Shown: positions 33,859 to 42,763 of the stretch, one piece after another
How positions within the stretch are numbered: position 1 is the stretch's first letter
How the letters are laid out: the number at the start of each line of letters is the position of its first letter
Source: Paraburkholderia antibiotica
GTDB taxonomy: Bacteria > Pseudomonadota > Gammaproteobacteria > Burkholderiales > Burkholderiaceae
Assembly (NCBI RefSeq): GCF_012927125.1
Contig: NZ_JABBFZ010000004.1
Span: 62,001 to 126,000, forward strand
Length of the DNA: 64,000 bases
Reading direction: 5' to 3'
Made by a program: the position numbers and the translations under genes
Notes under the pieces: generated by a model
What the model saw: the letters and a program-made list of their open reading frames with translations, nothing else
Told to the model about the DNA's origin: nothing
Databases searched by the model: none

Positions 33859-35592
33859 CTAGCGCGACGGATTCATGCGGAAGTACGCGTCGAGCAGCGA
33901 GGTCTTGTAGACCACGCCCGCCAGCTTCGGATGCGCGGCACTTTCGACCACCGGCAGCCGCTCGCCCTGAAACGCCATGAAATGCTGCAACGCCGCGCCG
34001 AGCGACATGTCCGGAGTCAGCACGTCGAAATGCGGCTGCAGATAATCGGCGGCGGTTTTCATCGACGTTTCGCGCCGCTCCAGCAGGTCGGAGGTGATGT
34101 CCTTGAGCGCGACCACGCCGAGAAACGCGCCCGAATCGTTCGCGACGTACAGATACTTGACCGGATATTCGAGGAACACGCGCGTCATGTCGTGCACGGT
34201 CGCGTTGGGCGGCACCACCGTCTGCGCGGGCCGGATCAGCTCGCGCATCTGCGTCGCGCGTAGCCGTGAGCGCTCCTGCTCCTCGCGGTTACGGTGCAGC
34301 GTGATTTCGTACATCGAGGTCTTGCCGATCGCGCGCGCGACGAAATACGCGACGACGCACGACAGCATCAGCGGCAACACGACCTGATAGCTCAGGGTCA
34401 TCTCGAAGATCATCAGGATCGCCATCAGCGGCGCCTGGGTTGCGCCCGCGAGGAACGCGCCCATGCCGACCATCGCGTACGCATAATCGGCCGACGTCGC
34501 GTGCGGCCACAACTCGTGCATGCCCTGGCCGAACAGCGAGCCGACCGCCGCGCCGACGAACAGCGTCGGCGTGAAGACCCCGCCGACCGCGCCGGAGCCG
34601 GCCGTCGCCGCGGTCGCCGCAAGCTTGCAGACCAGCACGAGCACGAGTGCGGACCACGCCCACGGCGAATGCAGGATCGAGTTCACCACGCTGTAGCCGT
34701 TGCCCCACACCTCGGGTTCCCAGATCGAGATGATGCCGACGATCAAACCGCCGATCGCGAGCCTTAACGGCAGCGGCACCGGCAGCTTGCGAAAGTTCGC
34801 CTTCGACGCATCGAGCAGTCGCAGAAACTGCGGCGCCAGCACCCCGCACAGCGCGCCGAGCGCGACGAACAGCAGCACTTCGAGCCCGGTCACGGTCGGG
34901 AACACCGGCATTTCGTACGGCGGCTTGTAGCCGGCGAATTCGCGCATCGTGATGTTGGCGACCACCGCCGACACCAGCACCGGTCCGAAGCTTTCCATCG
35001 CGATCGAGCCGAGCACGATTTCGGTGACGAAGAACGCGCCGGCGATCGGCGCGCTATACGCGGACGTGATACCGGCCGCCGCGCCGCACGCGACCAGCAG
35101 GCGCAGCCGCGGCGGATCGAAGTGAACCCAGCGGCCGATCAGCGACGACGCGAGCGCCGCGAGCTGCACCATCGGACCTTCGCGGCCGATCGAGCCGCCG
35201 CTCGCGATCGTGAACAGCGACGAGACGCTGCGCCAGAGGCTCAGCCGCACCGGCACCACGCCGTCGCCGATCGCGACCGCTTCCATGTAGTCGGTGTGAG
35301 TGTTCTTGTCCGCGTGACGCCGCGCGATCAGCAGAAAGCAGCCCGCGATCAGGCCGCCCGCGGCCGGCAGCCAGATGCGCATGGTCCACGGCAGGCTGCG
35401 AGCCATTTCGACGAAGCTGCCGGAGCGGCCTGACATCGCAAACTGCAGCAGTTCGATGGCCTTGCGAAACAGGATGGTCGCGAACGCGCCGGCGATGCCG
35501 ACCACGACCGACCAGACCAGCATCGTGTGGGCGTCGGAGAGACGGAAAAGGCGTTGGGCGCGGGTGCGCAGCTTCAGCAGGAATGAGAGCAC
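33859..35592 (-). CDS. CLC-type chloride channel/antiporter with CBS domains
   Basis: A 577-residue CLC protein. The selectivity motifs are visible: GGSIGREGPMVQ (GxxGxEGP), GSGAVGGVFTPTLFVG (second half, GxxxP-like) and the anion-binding region AAAGITSAYSAPIAG. About 420 residues of membrane domain are followed by a cytoplasmic pair of CBS domains (from about 445: RPAQTVVPPNATVHDMT, and DVLTPDMSLGAALQHFM). The GTG at 35592 (VLSFLLKLRTRAQ) is chosen for agreement with the expected N-terminus, but lacks a clear ribosome binding site; longer starts in frame are possible. It follows the glutathione transferase gene on the same strand after 112 bp. Confidence 0.87.
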   Translation of the reverse strand: MLSFLLKLRTRAQRLFRLSDAHTMLVWSVVVGIAGAFATILFRKAIELLQFAMSGRSGSFVEMARSLPWTMRIWLPAAGGLIAGCFLLIARRHADKNTHTDYMEAVAIGDGVVPVRLSLWRSVSSLFTIASGGSIGREGPMVQLAALASSLIGRWVHFDPPRLRLLVACGAAAGITSAYSAPIAGAFFVTEIVLGSIAMESFGPVLVSAVVANITMREFAGYKPPYEMPVFPTVTGLEVLLFVALGALCGVLAPQFLRLLDASKANFRKLPVPLPLRLAIGGLIVGIISIWEPEVWGNGYSVVNSILHSPWAWSALVLVLVCKLAATAATAGSGAVGGVFTPTLFVGAAVGSLFGQGMHELWPHATSADYAYAMVGMGAFLAGATQAPLMAILMIFEMTLSYQVVLPLMLSCVVAYFVARAIGKTSMYEITLHRNREEQERSRLRATQMRELIRPAQTVVPPNATVHDMTRVFLEYPVKYLYVANDSGAFLGVVALKDITSDLLERRETSMKTAADYLQPHFDVLTPDMSLGAALQHFMAFQGERLPVVESAAHPKLAGVVYKTSLLDAYFRMNPSR

Positions 35593-35704
35593 GTCGGCGG
35601 TACGGGGTGTGAGGGAGGGTTGAAAAACGTGCGCCACAACAACGGCGCGCCCGCCTGGGATGGCGGGCGCGCGGCGGCGGACGCACGGGGAGCGGCGGCG
35701 CGGG

Positions 35705-36442
35705 TCAAGTCGCTGCCTTGTCAAGTTCCGGGTAGTGCCGGAAGATGCACGATTCGTTGTGCGCGATGCGTCGGTTCGAAGCCAGATACGCGGCGATCTT
35801 CGGCCTTGCGATCACGCTGTCGTGCAGCGCGGCGAGGCGCGGATAGTGTTCGCCGAAGCGCTGCAGCGCGCGCGGAAACGCATACAGCAGACCGTCGATC
35901 AGCTGGAACATCGACAGGTCGACGTAGCTGAGCGCGTCGCCGACCATGAAGCTGTCGCCGGCCGGATTCTGTTTCAGCACGTGCTCGAAGTACGACATGA
36001 ACTTCGGGATCCGATGGTCGATGAAGTCGTGCGCGCGCACTTTCGCGGCGTCTTTCTGGTCCTCGTAGTAGAGGCTGCTCGCGAGCGGGTGATGGGTGTC
36101 GTGCGCTTCGGTGACGACGTCGGCGATCGTCAGTTGCAGGCCGTTCGCGACGTAGCGCAGGCTCTGCACCGCCGGCGTGAGATTCAGCCGTGGGCCGAGA
36201 TAGAACAGGATGTTGGCGGTTTGCGAGATCACCAGATCGCCGTCCTTCAGAAACGGCGGCGCGAACGGCGGATACGGTTCGTCGGGGCTTTGCAGCACGT
36301 CCATCATCGCCTCGGTGCCGAGACCCTTCGACGGCTTGCCGCGCGCGACTTCCACATAGTCGACGCCGGCTTCCTCCAGCGCGAGCCGCACGAATTCGCC
36401 GCGGCCCTGCAGGCCATCCCAGTAATACAGTTCCAGGCTCAT
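35705..36442 (-). CDS. Glutathione S-transferase family protein
   Basis: A 245-residue two-domain GST. The thioredoxin-fold N-terminus has MSLELYYWDGLQGRGEFVRL, where Tyr or Gly-Arg near position 7-14 aligns with the catalytic region of sigma-like GSTs, and the glutathione-binding SQTANILFYLG. The helical C-domain contains DALSYVDLSMFQLIDGL. The ATG at 36442 has GAGG upstream. Likely a detoxification enzyme; the substrate is unknown. It lies between the exporter yeiH and the CLC gene, all on the minus strand, but yeiH has its own terminator. Confidence 0.87.
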   Translation of the reverse strand: MSLELYYWDGLQGRGEFVRLALEEAGVDYVEVARGKPSKGLGTEAMMDVLQSPDEPYPPFAPPFLKDGDLVISQTANILFYLGPRLNLTPAVQSLRYVANGLQLTIADVVTEAHDTHHPLASSLYYEDQKDAAKVRAHDFIDHRIPKFMSYFEHVLKQNPAGDSFMVGDALSYVDLSMFQLIDGLLYAFPRALQRFGEHYPRLAALHDSVIARPKIAAYLASNRRIAHNESCIFRHYPELDKAAT

Positions 36443-36580
36443 CGATCGATCCTCATTCCGGTCGCCCGGGCGCGGCGCGTGAACGGTGAGAGCGGCGCCG
36501 CACGGGGGCGGGTTGCGGGAGCAAAGTTCGCAGCAACGAGTATGCCGTGGGATCGGCCCGGATGGGGCGCGAGAATGCGC

Positions 36581-36602
36581 AAAACCCCGCGCGCGGCGGG
36601 GT
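36581..36602 (-). terminator. Terminator of yeiH
   Basis: On the minus strand ACCCCGC-CGCGC-GCGGGGT is followed by TTT. It lies 22 bp after the yeiH stop. Confidence 0.75.
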
Positions 36603-36623
36603 GGCGATGAGGGCGGGCGCGGC

Positions 36624-37706
36624 TTAGCCGAACAGGTGCTGGACGGTCCATGTGATCCCCAGTCCGCCGGCAATCAGCCAGACATACAGAATCAGGCCGG
36701 TGGTCAGCGCGCGCGGTCCGGCTTCGCGGATCTGCGAGATGCGGGTTTCGATACCGAGCGCGGTCATCGCCATCGTCAGCGCGAAGGTGTCGAGCAGGTT
36801 CAGCGTCGAGGTCGCGTGGTCCGGCAGCACGTGCAGCGAGTTGATCACGACGCAGGCGAGAAAACCGAGCGCGAACCAGGGAATCGCGAGCTTGCGCGGT
36901 GCGTGGCCGGCGGCGCCGTCGGTATGCCGGTCGCCGCGTGCCGCACGGTTCACCCACAGGCCGACCACCAGCAGCACCGGCACCAGCAGCATCACGCGGG
37001 TCATTTTGACGATCGTCGCGATATGGGTCGCCTCCGGGCTCACGTTGCTCGCCGCGCCGACCACCTGCGCGACCTCGTGGATCGTGCCGCCGAAGAAGAG
37101 CCCCGCGCCGACCGTATCGAGATGCAGCCAGCCGGCATTGAACAGCACCGGGTACAGGAACATCGACAGCGTGCCGAACAGCACCACGCTGCCGACCGCC
37201 ATCGCACTCTTGTGCGGCGTCGACTGCAGCGTCGATTCGAACGCGAGCACCGCGGCCGCGCCGCAGATCGCGCTGCCGGCTGCCGTCAGCAGCGCGGTGT
37301 CGCGATCGAGCTTCATGACCTTCATGCCGACCCAGGTGCCGAGCACGAGCGTGCTGACCACGATCAGCACCGATTCCGCGAGACCGGGCAGGCCGACCTG
37401 GGCGATTTCCTGCAGGCTCACGCGCAGCCCGAAGAATGCGACCGCGATGCGCAACAGTTTGCGCGCGGAGAAGTTGACGCCGGCCGCCCAGCTGGCCGGC
37501 ATGCCGTCGCGCAACGCATTGCCGTAGATCGCGCCGGCCACGATACCGACGATCAGCGGGCTCAGGCCGAGGCCGGCGATGGCCGGAATCGCGGCGATCC
37601 GCGTAACGGCGGCAGCGAACAGCGCGACGAACAGCACGCCGTTGAGCTGGCCGCGCGTCGAGTGTACGTGGGAGGCTGCGGTGAGTGGTGCGGCGGAGGT
37701 GGACAT
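36624..37706 (-). CDS. yeiH: YeiH-family putative sulfate exporter
   Basis: A 360-residue inner-membrane protein with about 10 helices (UPF0324/YeiH family). Recognisable stretches are LGLSPLIVGIVAGAIYGN, AVAFFGLRVSLQEI, GSAICGAAAVLAF and FFGGTIHEVAQVVGAA. It is divergent from a LysR gene, the same arrangement as yeiH/yeiE in enterobacteria. The substrate (sulfate, sulfite or a sulfonate) is not proven for the family. Confidence 0.88.
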   Translation of the reverse strand: MSTSAAPLTAASHVHSTRGQLNGVLFVALFAAAVTRIAAIPAIAGLGLSPLIVGIVAGAIYGNALRDGMPASWAAGVNFSARKLLRIAVAFFGLRVSLQEIAQVGLPGLAESVLIVVSTLVLGTWVGMKVMKLDRDTALLTAAGSAICGAAAVLAFESTLQSTPHKSAMAVGSVVLFGTLSMFLYPVLFNAGWLHLDTVGAGLFFGGTIHEVAQVVGAASNVSPEATHIATIVKMTRVMLLVPVLLVVGLWVNRAARGDRHTDGAAGHAPRKLAIPWFALGFLACVVINSLHVLPDHATSTLNLLDTFALTMAMTALGIETRISQIREAGPRALTTGLILYVWLIAGGLGITWTVQHLFG

Positions 37707-37749
37707 GATCGGGAGCCCGGCTTGAGGTATGACTTCAACGGGCCTAATC

Positions 37750-37787
37750 CTAAATTAGATATATCGATATGAAAAATCATGATTTAG
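37750..37787. promoter_or_regulatory. AT-rich LysR-type operator candidate between yeiH and lysR
   Basis: CTAAAT at 37750-37755 is mirrored by ATTTAG at 37782-37787, with ATATCGATAT (37761-37770) between. The whole 60-bp region is far AT-richer than its surroundings. It is where a divergent LysR regulator would bind. Confidence 0.45.
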
Positions 37788-37823
37788 AATGTGAAGTATC
37801 GGTTGAATTGATATTTAAGCGAG

Positions 37824-38750
37824 ATGACCCCGGATCAACTTATAACGTTCGCCGCTGTCGCCGAGCATCGCAACATCAGCCGTGCGGCGGTGGCGCTGCA
37901 TCTGTCGCAGCCGGCGGTGTCGGGCCAGTTGCGCCAGTTGCAGGACGAGTTTGGCGAGCCGCTGTATTTACGCGACGGCCGCGGCGTGCGGTTGACGCCC
38001 GCCGGCGAGCAGTTGGCGAATTACGCGACGCGCTTGCGCGACACCTACCGCCAGGCGCATGCGTATCGCGACGCGCTGCGCGGCCTGGAACAGGGCACGC
38101 TGCGGATCGGCGCGAGCACGACGCCGGCGAGCTACCTGCTGCCGTATCTGATCGCGGAATTCCATCGCCGCTACCCGGACGTGATCGTGCATACCGCCGA
38201 CGGCAACACGACCGACATCGTCGGCGCGCTTGGATCGGTCGATATCGCGTTGGTCGAGGGCCCGCCCGGCGAGGGGCTGCCGCCGGATACGGCCGTGCAT
38301 GCGTGGCGCGAGGACGAGATCGTCGCGATCCTGCCGCGCTCGCATCCGCTCGCGCAGCAGAGCCAGGGCCAGGACAGTGGTGAGGACCACGGCGGGCGCA
38401 TCGAGCTGGCGGCGTTCGGCGCGTATCCACTGGTACTACGCGAGGAAGGCTCGGGCGTGCGGCAGGCGATCGAGCGCGAATTCGCGCGGGCCGGCGTGCC
38501 GATGCGGGTGGCGCTGGAGATTGCCGGCGTCGAAGGGGTGAAGGAGGCGGTGCGCGCGGGCATGGGCGTCGGCTTCGTGTCGGCGATGTCGATGCGGCAC
38601 GAAAACGGCGCGTTGCGGCTGCTGTCGCTGAGTCCGGAGCCGCTGACGCGGCGGCTGTCCATCCTGATTCCGCACGCGAGCGCGCCGTCACGCGTGGTCG
38701 AGCAGTTTCTGGCGATGTGTCTGGCGGACAACGGCACCGAGCCGCGCTGA
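37824..38750 (+). CDS. LysR-family regulator divergent from yeiH (YeiE/CysB-like)
   Basis: A 308-residue LysR protein. The DNA-binding part reads FAAVAEHRNISRAAVALHLS then QPAVSGQLRQLQDEFG. The effector domain begins near GTLRIGASTTPASYLLP, which matches the pattern of CbbR/YeiE/CysR-like members. A short polar insertion (QSQGQDSGEDHGGR) lies near residue 177. Because of the divergent arrangement it probably activates yeiH. Confidence 0.88.
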   Translation: MTPDQLITFAAVAEHRNISRAAVALHLSQPAVSGQLRQLQDEFGEPLYLRDGRGVRLTPAGEQLANYATRLRDTYRQAHAYRDALRGLEQGTLRIGASTTPASYLLPYLIAEFHRRYPDVIVHTADGNTTDIVGALGSVDIALVEGPPGEGLPPDTAVHAWREDEIVAILPRSHPLAQQSQGQDSGEDHGGRIELAAFGAYPLVLREEGSGVRQAIEREFARAGVPMRVALEIAGVEGVKEAVRAGMGVGFVSAMSMRHENGALRLLSLSPEPLTRRLSILIPHASAPSRVVEQFLAMCLADNGTEPR

Positions 38751-39014
38751 GGGCGGGCGCGGGCATGCGTTTGCGGCACGCAGGGGAGGCGGCGTTGGGC
38801 CGACCAGGAACGGCGCGAGTATCAGGAAGCGCGAAAGAAGCGCGAGCAAACCGGCGATGAATGCGCGACTTGTCGGCGGCGGCCAGCCGTGAACCCGTGG
38901 GCGCGGCGTGAATCCGCCCGCTATCCACCTAGTCCATGCCCCTTCACCTAGGGATTGCCTGGGGATTTCCTCTATGGTGCGCGGCGGCGGTCCCGCGCAC
39001 TATTCGGGCATCGT

Positions 39015-39035
39015 AAGCGCCTCGGCGCTTTTTTT
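39015..39035 (+). terminator. Terminator insulating the kgu operon
   Basis: AAGCGC-CTCG-GCGCTT followed by TTTTT. It stops transcription from the left just before the kgu operator. Confidence 0.85.
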
Positions 39036-39045
39036 CGAAACGCTT

Positions 39046-39061
39046 TTGGAACCGGTTCCAA
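39046..39061. promoter_or_regulatory. PtxS-type operator of the 2-ketogluconate operon
   Basis: TTGGAACCGGTTCCAA is a perfect 16-bp palindrome with the CG centre typical of LacI-family operators. It differs from the Pseudomonas PtxS site TGAAACCGGTTTCA only by one symmetrical base pair change in the shared 14 bp. It lies 46 bp before kguE, overlapping where a -35 box would be, so PtxS bound there would repress. Confidence 0.8.
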
Positions 39062-39106
39062 GAGCGAATTTCGCGGCAGAATGAGTGGATTCGACAGGGT
39101 TATGCA

Positions 39107-39898
39107 ATGGAGATCGTGATTGTGGCCAGCGCCTTCGGCATGAACGCGGTGCGCGCCGACGGTCATCTGAAGTGGGCGCAAGCGGCAAAGCGGGCCGGCG
39201 CGGCGGGTTTCGAAGTACGCCGCGAGCTGTTCGCAAGCGAGGCGGATGCCCACCCCGAACAGCTGCGCGCGCTCGGCGTCGAACTGGGCGAGCTCGGGCT
39301 GTGGTCGGTGTTCTCCACGCCCGCTGAGCTGTACACGCCGGATGGCCGGCTCGATGACGGCGCGCTGCGTCTCGCGCTCGATGAAGCGGCCGCGCTCGGC
39401 GCGCGTTTCGTGAAGCTGCAACTCGGTGGTTTCGCTGGCGATGCGCACGGTGCGGCGATTGCCGCGCATCTGGCGGAACGGGCCGGGCGCGCGCAACGGG
39501 CGGATGGAGCGACTGCGCGGCTCGTCGTCGAAAACGGGCAATTGGCCCGGGGCGGTTCGCCCGCGCAGTTTTTCGGGCTGTTCGATGCGCTTGCCCGCGA
39601 AGGTCGCGCGGGGCTGCTCGGCATGACGTTCGACATCGGCAACTGGGCGTGGCTCGACGTCGCCCCGCTCGAACTGGCGCCACGGCTGGCGCCGCATGTC
39701 GAGTACATCCATTGCAAGACCGCGGCGGGCGAGGGCGCGCGACGCTTCCCGGTCGCGCCGGCCGCCGACGACGCGCGATTTCGCGCGGTGCTCGACAGCT
39801 TGCCGCGCGATGTGCCGCGCGGCATCGAGTTTCCGTTCGACGCGACGCGAATCGATCAGGATGCCGCGCATTACGTGGGTTGGCTCGCGCAGGTTTAG
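39107..39898 (+). CDS. kguE: 2-ketogluconate operon epimerase/isomerase KguE
   Basis: A 263-residue TIM-barrel protein of the xylose isomerase-like sugar phosphate isomerase/epimerase family. The barrel strands with metal ligands are seen in FVKLQLGGFAGDAHG, LVVENGQLARGG (Glu), MTFDIGNWAWL (Asp) and YIHCKTAAG (His). It is first in the gene order kguE-kguK-kguT-kguD, as in Pseudomonas. The start at ATG 39107 lies 46 bp after the operator. Its exact reaction in the pathway is not firmly known. Confidence 0.85.
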   Translation: MEIVIVASAFGMNAVRADGHLKWAQAAKRAGAAGFEVRRELFASEADAHPEQLRALGVELGELGLWSVFSTPAELYTPDGRLDDGALRLALDEAAALGARFVKLQLGGFAGDAHGAAIAAHLAERAGRAQRADGATARLVVENGQLARGGSPAQFFGLFDALAREGRAGLLGMTFDIGNWAWLDVAPLELAPRLAPHVEYIHCKTAAGEGARRFPVAPAADDARFRAVLDSLPRDVPRGIEFPFDATRIDQDAAHYVGWLAQV

Positions 39899-40223
39899 CG
39901 CTGGCGGGTGGCACACGGAAGTGTGCGGATCGATGCAACGGCACGATGCCGTGGATCACCGTCCACCCGCGCGACACACGGCGAACCGCGACCGTCGAGA
40001 AGGCAACACCGATCGGCAGCGGCCCACGACACACGCAGTATCCGCGCCACGCGGCGCAAACCCGGGACAAGGCAACGTCGCGCGAAGCGACCTGTATCAC
40101 CGTAACACCCGTAAGACCCGTAACCGGCACTGCGCTCACCCGGAGCCACTCGGCAGCGTAGCAACTGCGCGGCAACCGCCGCCGACAGCGCCACCCGGCA
40201 CACAGCGCCACCAGGAGCCCCGC
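39899..40223. other. kguE-kguK spacer
   Basis: About 325 bp, unusually long inside an operon. It contains a triple CCGTAA direct repeat near 40099-40123 and no supported gene, promoter or terminator. The AGGAG of kguK is at 40213-40217. Confidence 0.5.
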
Positions 40224-41207
40224 ATGACCCACCCGCATTCCGCCCTCGACGTCATCACCTACGGCGAAGCGATGGCGATGTTCGTCGCCGCCGAAACCGG
40301 TCCGCTCGCGGGCGTGGGACAGTTCACGAAGCGTGTCGCCGGCGCCGATCTGAACGTCGCGATCGGCCTGTCCCGGCTAGGCTTCAAGGTCGGCTGGATG
40401 AGCCGCGTCGGCGCCGATTCGTTCGGCCAGTACGTGCGCGACACGCTGTCGAAAGAGGGCATCGACCAGCAATGCGTGAGCACCGACGCGCGCTATCCGA
40501 CCGGCTTCCAGCTGAAGTCGAAGACCGTCGACGGCAGCGATCCGGCGGTCGAATACTTCCGCAAGGGCTCGGCGGCGAGCCATCTGTCGCTGGACGACTA
40601 CGTCGCCGCTTACGTGCTGTCCGCGCGCCATCTGCATCTGACCGGCGTCGCGCCGGCGATCTCGGCGAGTTCGCGCGAACTCGCGTTCCACCTGGCCCGC
40701 GAAATGCGTGCGGCAGGCAAGACCATCTCGTTCGATCCGAACCTGCGCCCGACGCTTTGGCCGTCGCGCGATGCGATGGTCGACGGTCTGAACGCGCTCG
40801 CCGCGCTGGCCGACTGGGTGCTGCCCGGCATCGGCGAGGGCGAGATCCTGACCGGCTACACGCAGCCGGAGGACATCGCGCGGTTCTATCTGGAGCGCGG
40901 CGCGCGCGGCGTGATCGTCAAGCTCGGTGCCGAGGGCGCGTATTACCGCACCGCGACCGATTCCGCGACGATCGTCGGCCAGCCGGTCGCGAACGTGGTC
41001 GATACGGTCGGCGCGGGCGACGGCTTCGCGGTCGGCGTGATCAGCGCGTTGCTCGAAGGCCGCACGCTCGCGCAGGCGGTCGCGCGCGGCAACCGGATCG
41101 GCGCGCTTGCGATTCAGGTGATCGGCGATTCGGAAGGCCTGCCGAGTCGGGCCGAACTCGACGCGCTGGAGCTGGCTGCCGTGACGCGCATCGCGAGTGC
41201 GGCTTGA
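40224..41207 (+). CDS. kguK: 2-ketogluconate kinase KguK (PfkB family)
   Basis: A 327-residue PfkB-family sugar kinase that phosphorylates 2-ketogluconate, or the closely related 2-keto-3-deoxygluconate. The N-terminal glycine motif region is GADLNVAIGLSRLGFKVGWM, and the C-terminal signature with the catalytic Asp is DTVGAGDGFAVGVISALLEG. Substrate specificity is assigned mainly from the operon context. AGGAG lies 6 bases before the ATG. The longer frame upstream is not credible. Confidence 0.85.
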   Translation: MTHPHSALDVITYGEAMAMFVAAETGPLAGVGQFTKRVAGADLNVAIGLSRLGFKVGWMSRVGADSFGQYVRDTLSKEGIDQQCVSTDARYPTGFQLKSKTVDGSDPAVEYFRKGSAASHLSLDDYVAAYVLSARHLHLTGVAPAISASSRELAFHLAREMRAAGKTISFDPNLRPTLWPSRDAMVDGLNALAALADWVLPGIGEGEILTGYTQPEDIARFYLERGARGVIVKLGAEGAYYRTATDSATIVGQPVANVVDTVGAGDGFAVGVISALLEGRTLAQAVARGNRIGALAIQVIGDSEGLPSRAELDALELAAVTRIASAA

Positions 41208-41214
41208 CGCATGG

Positions 41215-41253
41215 GCGAATGTGATTCGCGAACGTGATCGGCGAACGTGATTC
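41215..41253. repeat. 13-bp tandem repeat, 3 copies
   Basis: GCGAATGTGATTC, GCGAACGTGATCG and GCGAACGTGATTC follow one another just after the kguK stop, in the 266-bp kguK-kguT spacer. Confidence 0.7.
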
Positions 41254-41473
41254 GGGCGTGGCCCTGACTGGAACCTGAGCGAACCGGTCCCGCCCGCAGC
41301 AGCGCTGCAGGCATCGGGAGGCAACGGCTGCACCCCCGCGCGGGTCGCGATAGCGATAGACATTCGCGACCCGCGTCGGCAATGAACTTTGGCAACAACC
41401 TCGACAACAACAAGAGCGCCCGCAGCGCCGATTTTTTCATCATCGTTTCGGGACGCCTTACAAGGAGACACTC

Positions 41474-42763
41474 ATGACCTCATCGCTTGCGATTCGCCGC
41501 TGGTGGACGATCATGCCGATCGTGTTCATTACCTACAGCCTCGCGTATCTGGATCGCGCGAATTTCGGCTTCGCGGCGGCGGCCGGCATCAACCAGGATC
41601 TCGGCATCAGCAAAGGGCTCGCGTCGCTGATCGGCGCGCTGTTCTTCCTCGGCTATTTCTTCTTCCAGATTCCCGGCGCGATCTACGCCGAGCGCCGCAG
41701 CGTGAAGAAGCTGGTGTTCTGGAGCCTCGTGCTGTGGGGCGGTTGCGCGGCGCTGACCGGGATGGTCAGCAATATTCCGTCGCTGATGGCGATCCGCTTC
41801 GTGCTCGGCGTGGTCGAAGCGGCGGTGATGCCGGCGATGCTGATCTTCATCAGCAACTGGTTCACGAAGAGCGAGCGCTCGCGCGCGAACACGTTCCTGA
41901 TTCTCGGCAATCCGGTCACGGTGCTGTGGATGTCGGTCGTGTCCGGGTATCTGGTGCATTCGTTCGGCTGGCGCCAGATGTTCATCGCCGAAGGCGCGCC
42001 CGCGATCGTCTGGGCGATCTGTTGGTGGTTCCTCGTCAAGGACAAGCCCGAGCAGGTGTCGTGGCTCACGCAGCAGGAAAAGGACGCACTCGCGCAGACG
42101 CTGCGCGCCGAGCAGGCCGCGATCAAGCCGGTGCGCAATTACGGCGAGGCGTTTCGCACGCCCGCGGTGATCAAGCTGTGCGCGCAGTATTTCTGCTGGA
42201 GCATCGGCGTGTACGGTTTCGTGTTGTGGCTGCCGTCGATCCTGAAGAACGGCTCGTCGCTCGGCATGGTCGAAACCGGCTGGCTGTCGGCGCTGCCGTA
42301 TCTGGCCGCGACGATCGCGATGCTTGCGGCTTCGTGGGCATCGGATAAACTCAACCGCCGCAAGGTGTTCGTGTGGCCGTTCCTGCTGGTCGGCGCGATC
42401 GCGTTCGCGGCGTCGTATGCGCTCGGTTCGTCGCACTTCTGGATCTCGTATGCGCTGCTGGTGATCGCGGGCGCCGCGATGTACGCGCCCTACGGTCCGT
42501 TCTTCGCGATCGTGCCGGAGCTGTTGCCGAGGAACGTCGCGGGCGGCGCGATGGCGTTGATCAACAGCATGGGCGCGCTCGGTTCGTTCGTCGGCTCGTA
42601 CGTGGTCGGCTATCTGAACGGCGCGACCGGCACGCCGGCCGCATCGTATGCATTCATGAGCGTGGCGCTCGTCGCCGCGGTGATCCTGACGCTCGCCGTC
42701 AAGCCGGCCGCGGCCGAAGCGCGCGAACCCGCTCGCCCCACCGTCGCAAGGAAAATTAGCTGA
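41474..42763 (+). CDS. kguT: MFS 2-ketogluconate transporter KguT
   Basis: A 429-residue major facilitator transporter with 12 predicted helices, of the anion:cation symporter (ACS) branch that imports sugar acids. Typical marks are ITYSLAYLDRANFGFAAAAG in helix 1, the loop EVERRS-like YAERRSVKKLVFW, and GVVEAAVMPAMLIFISNWF in helix 4. AAGGAG is 9 bases before the ATG. Its stop overlaps the kguD start (TGATG), so the two are translationally coupled. Confidence 0.87.
   Translation: MTSSLAIRRWWTIMPIVFITYSLAYLDRANFGFAAAAGINQDLGISKGLASLIGALFFLGYFFFQIPGAIYAERRSVKKLVFWSLVLWGGCAALTGMVSNIPSLMAIRFVLGVVEAAVMPAMLIFISNWFTKSERSRANTFLILGNPVTVLWMSVVSGYLVHSFGWRQMFIAEGAPAIVWAICWWFLVKDKPEQVSWLTQQEKDALAQTLRAEQAAIKPVRNYGEAFRTPAVIKLCAQYFCWSIGVYGFVLWLPSILKNGSSLGMVETGWLSALPYLAATIAMLAASWASDKLNRRKVFVWPFLLVGAIAFAASYALGSSHFWISYALLVIAGAAMYAPYGPFFAIVPELLPRNVAGGAMALINSMGALGSFVGSYVVGYLNGATGTPAASYAFMSVALVAAVILTLAVKPAAAEAREPARPTVARKIS

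Larger units (their letters stand above)
38751..39106. other. Intergenic region before the kgu operon
   Basis: About 350 bp without a supported gene. It holds a terminator for the upstream LysR gene (39015-39035), the PtxS-type operator (39046-39061) and a weak -10-like CAGAAT (39077-39082). Confidence 0.6.
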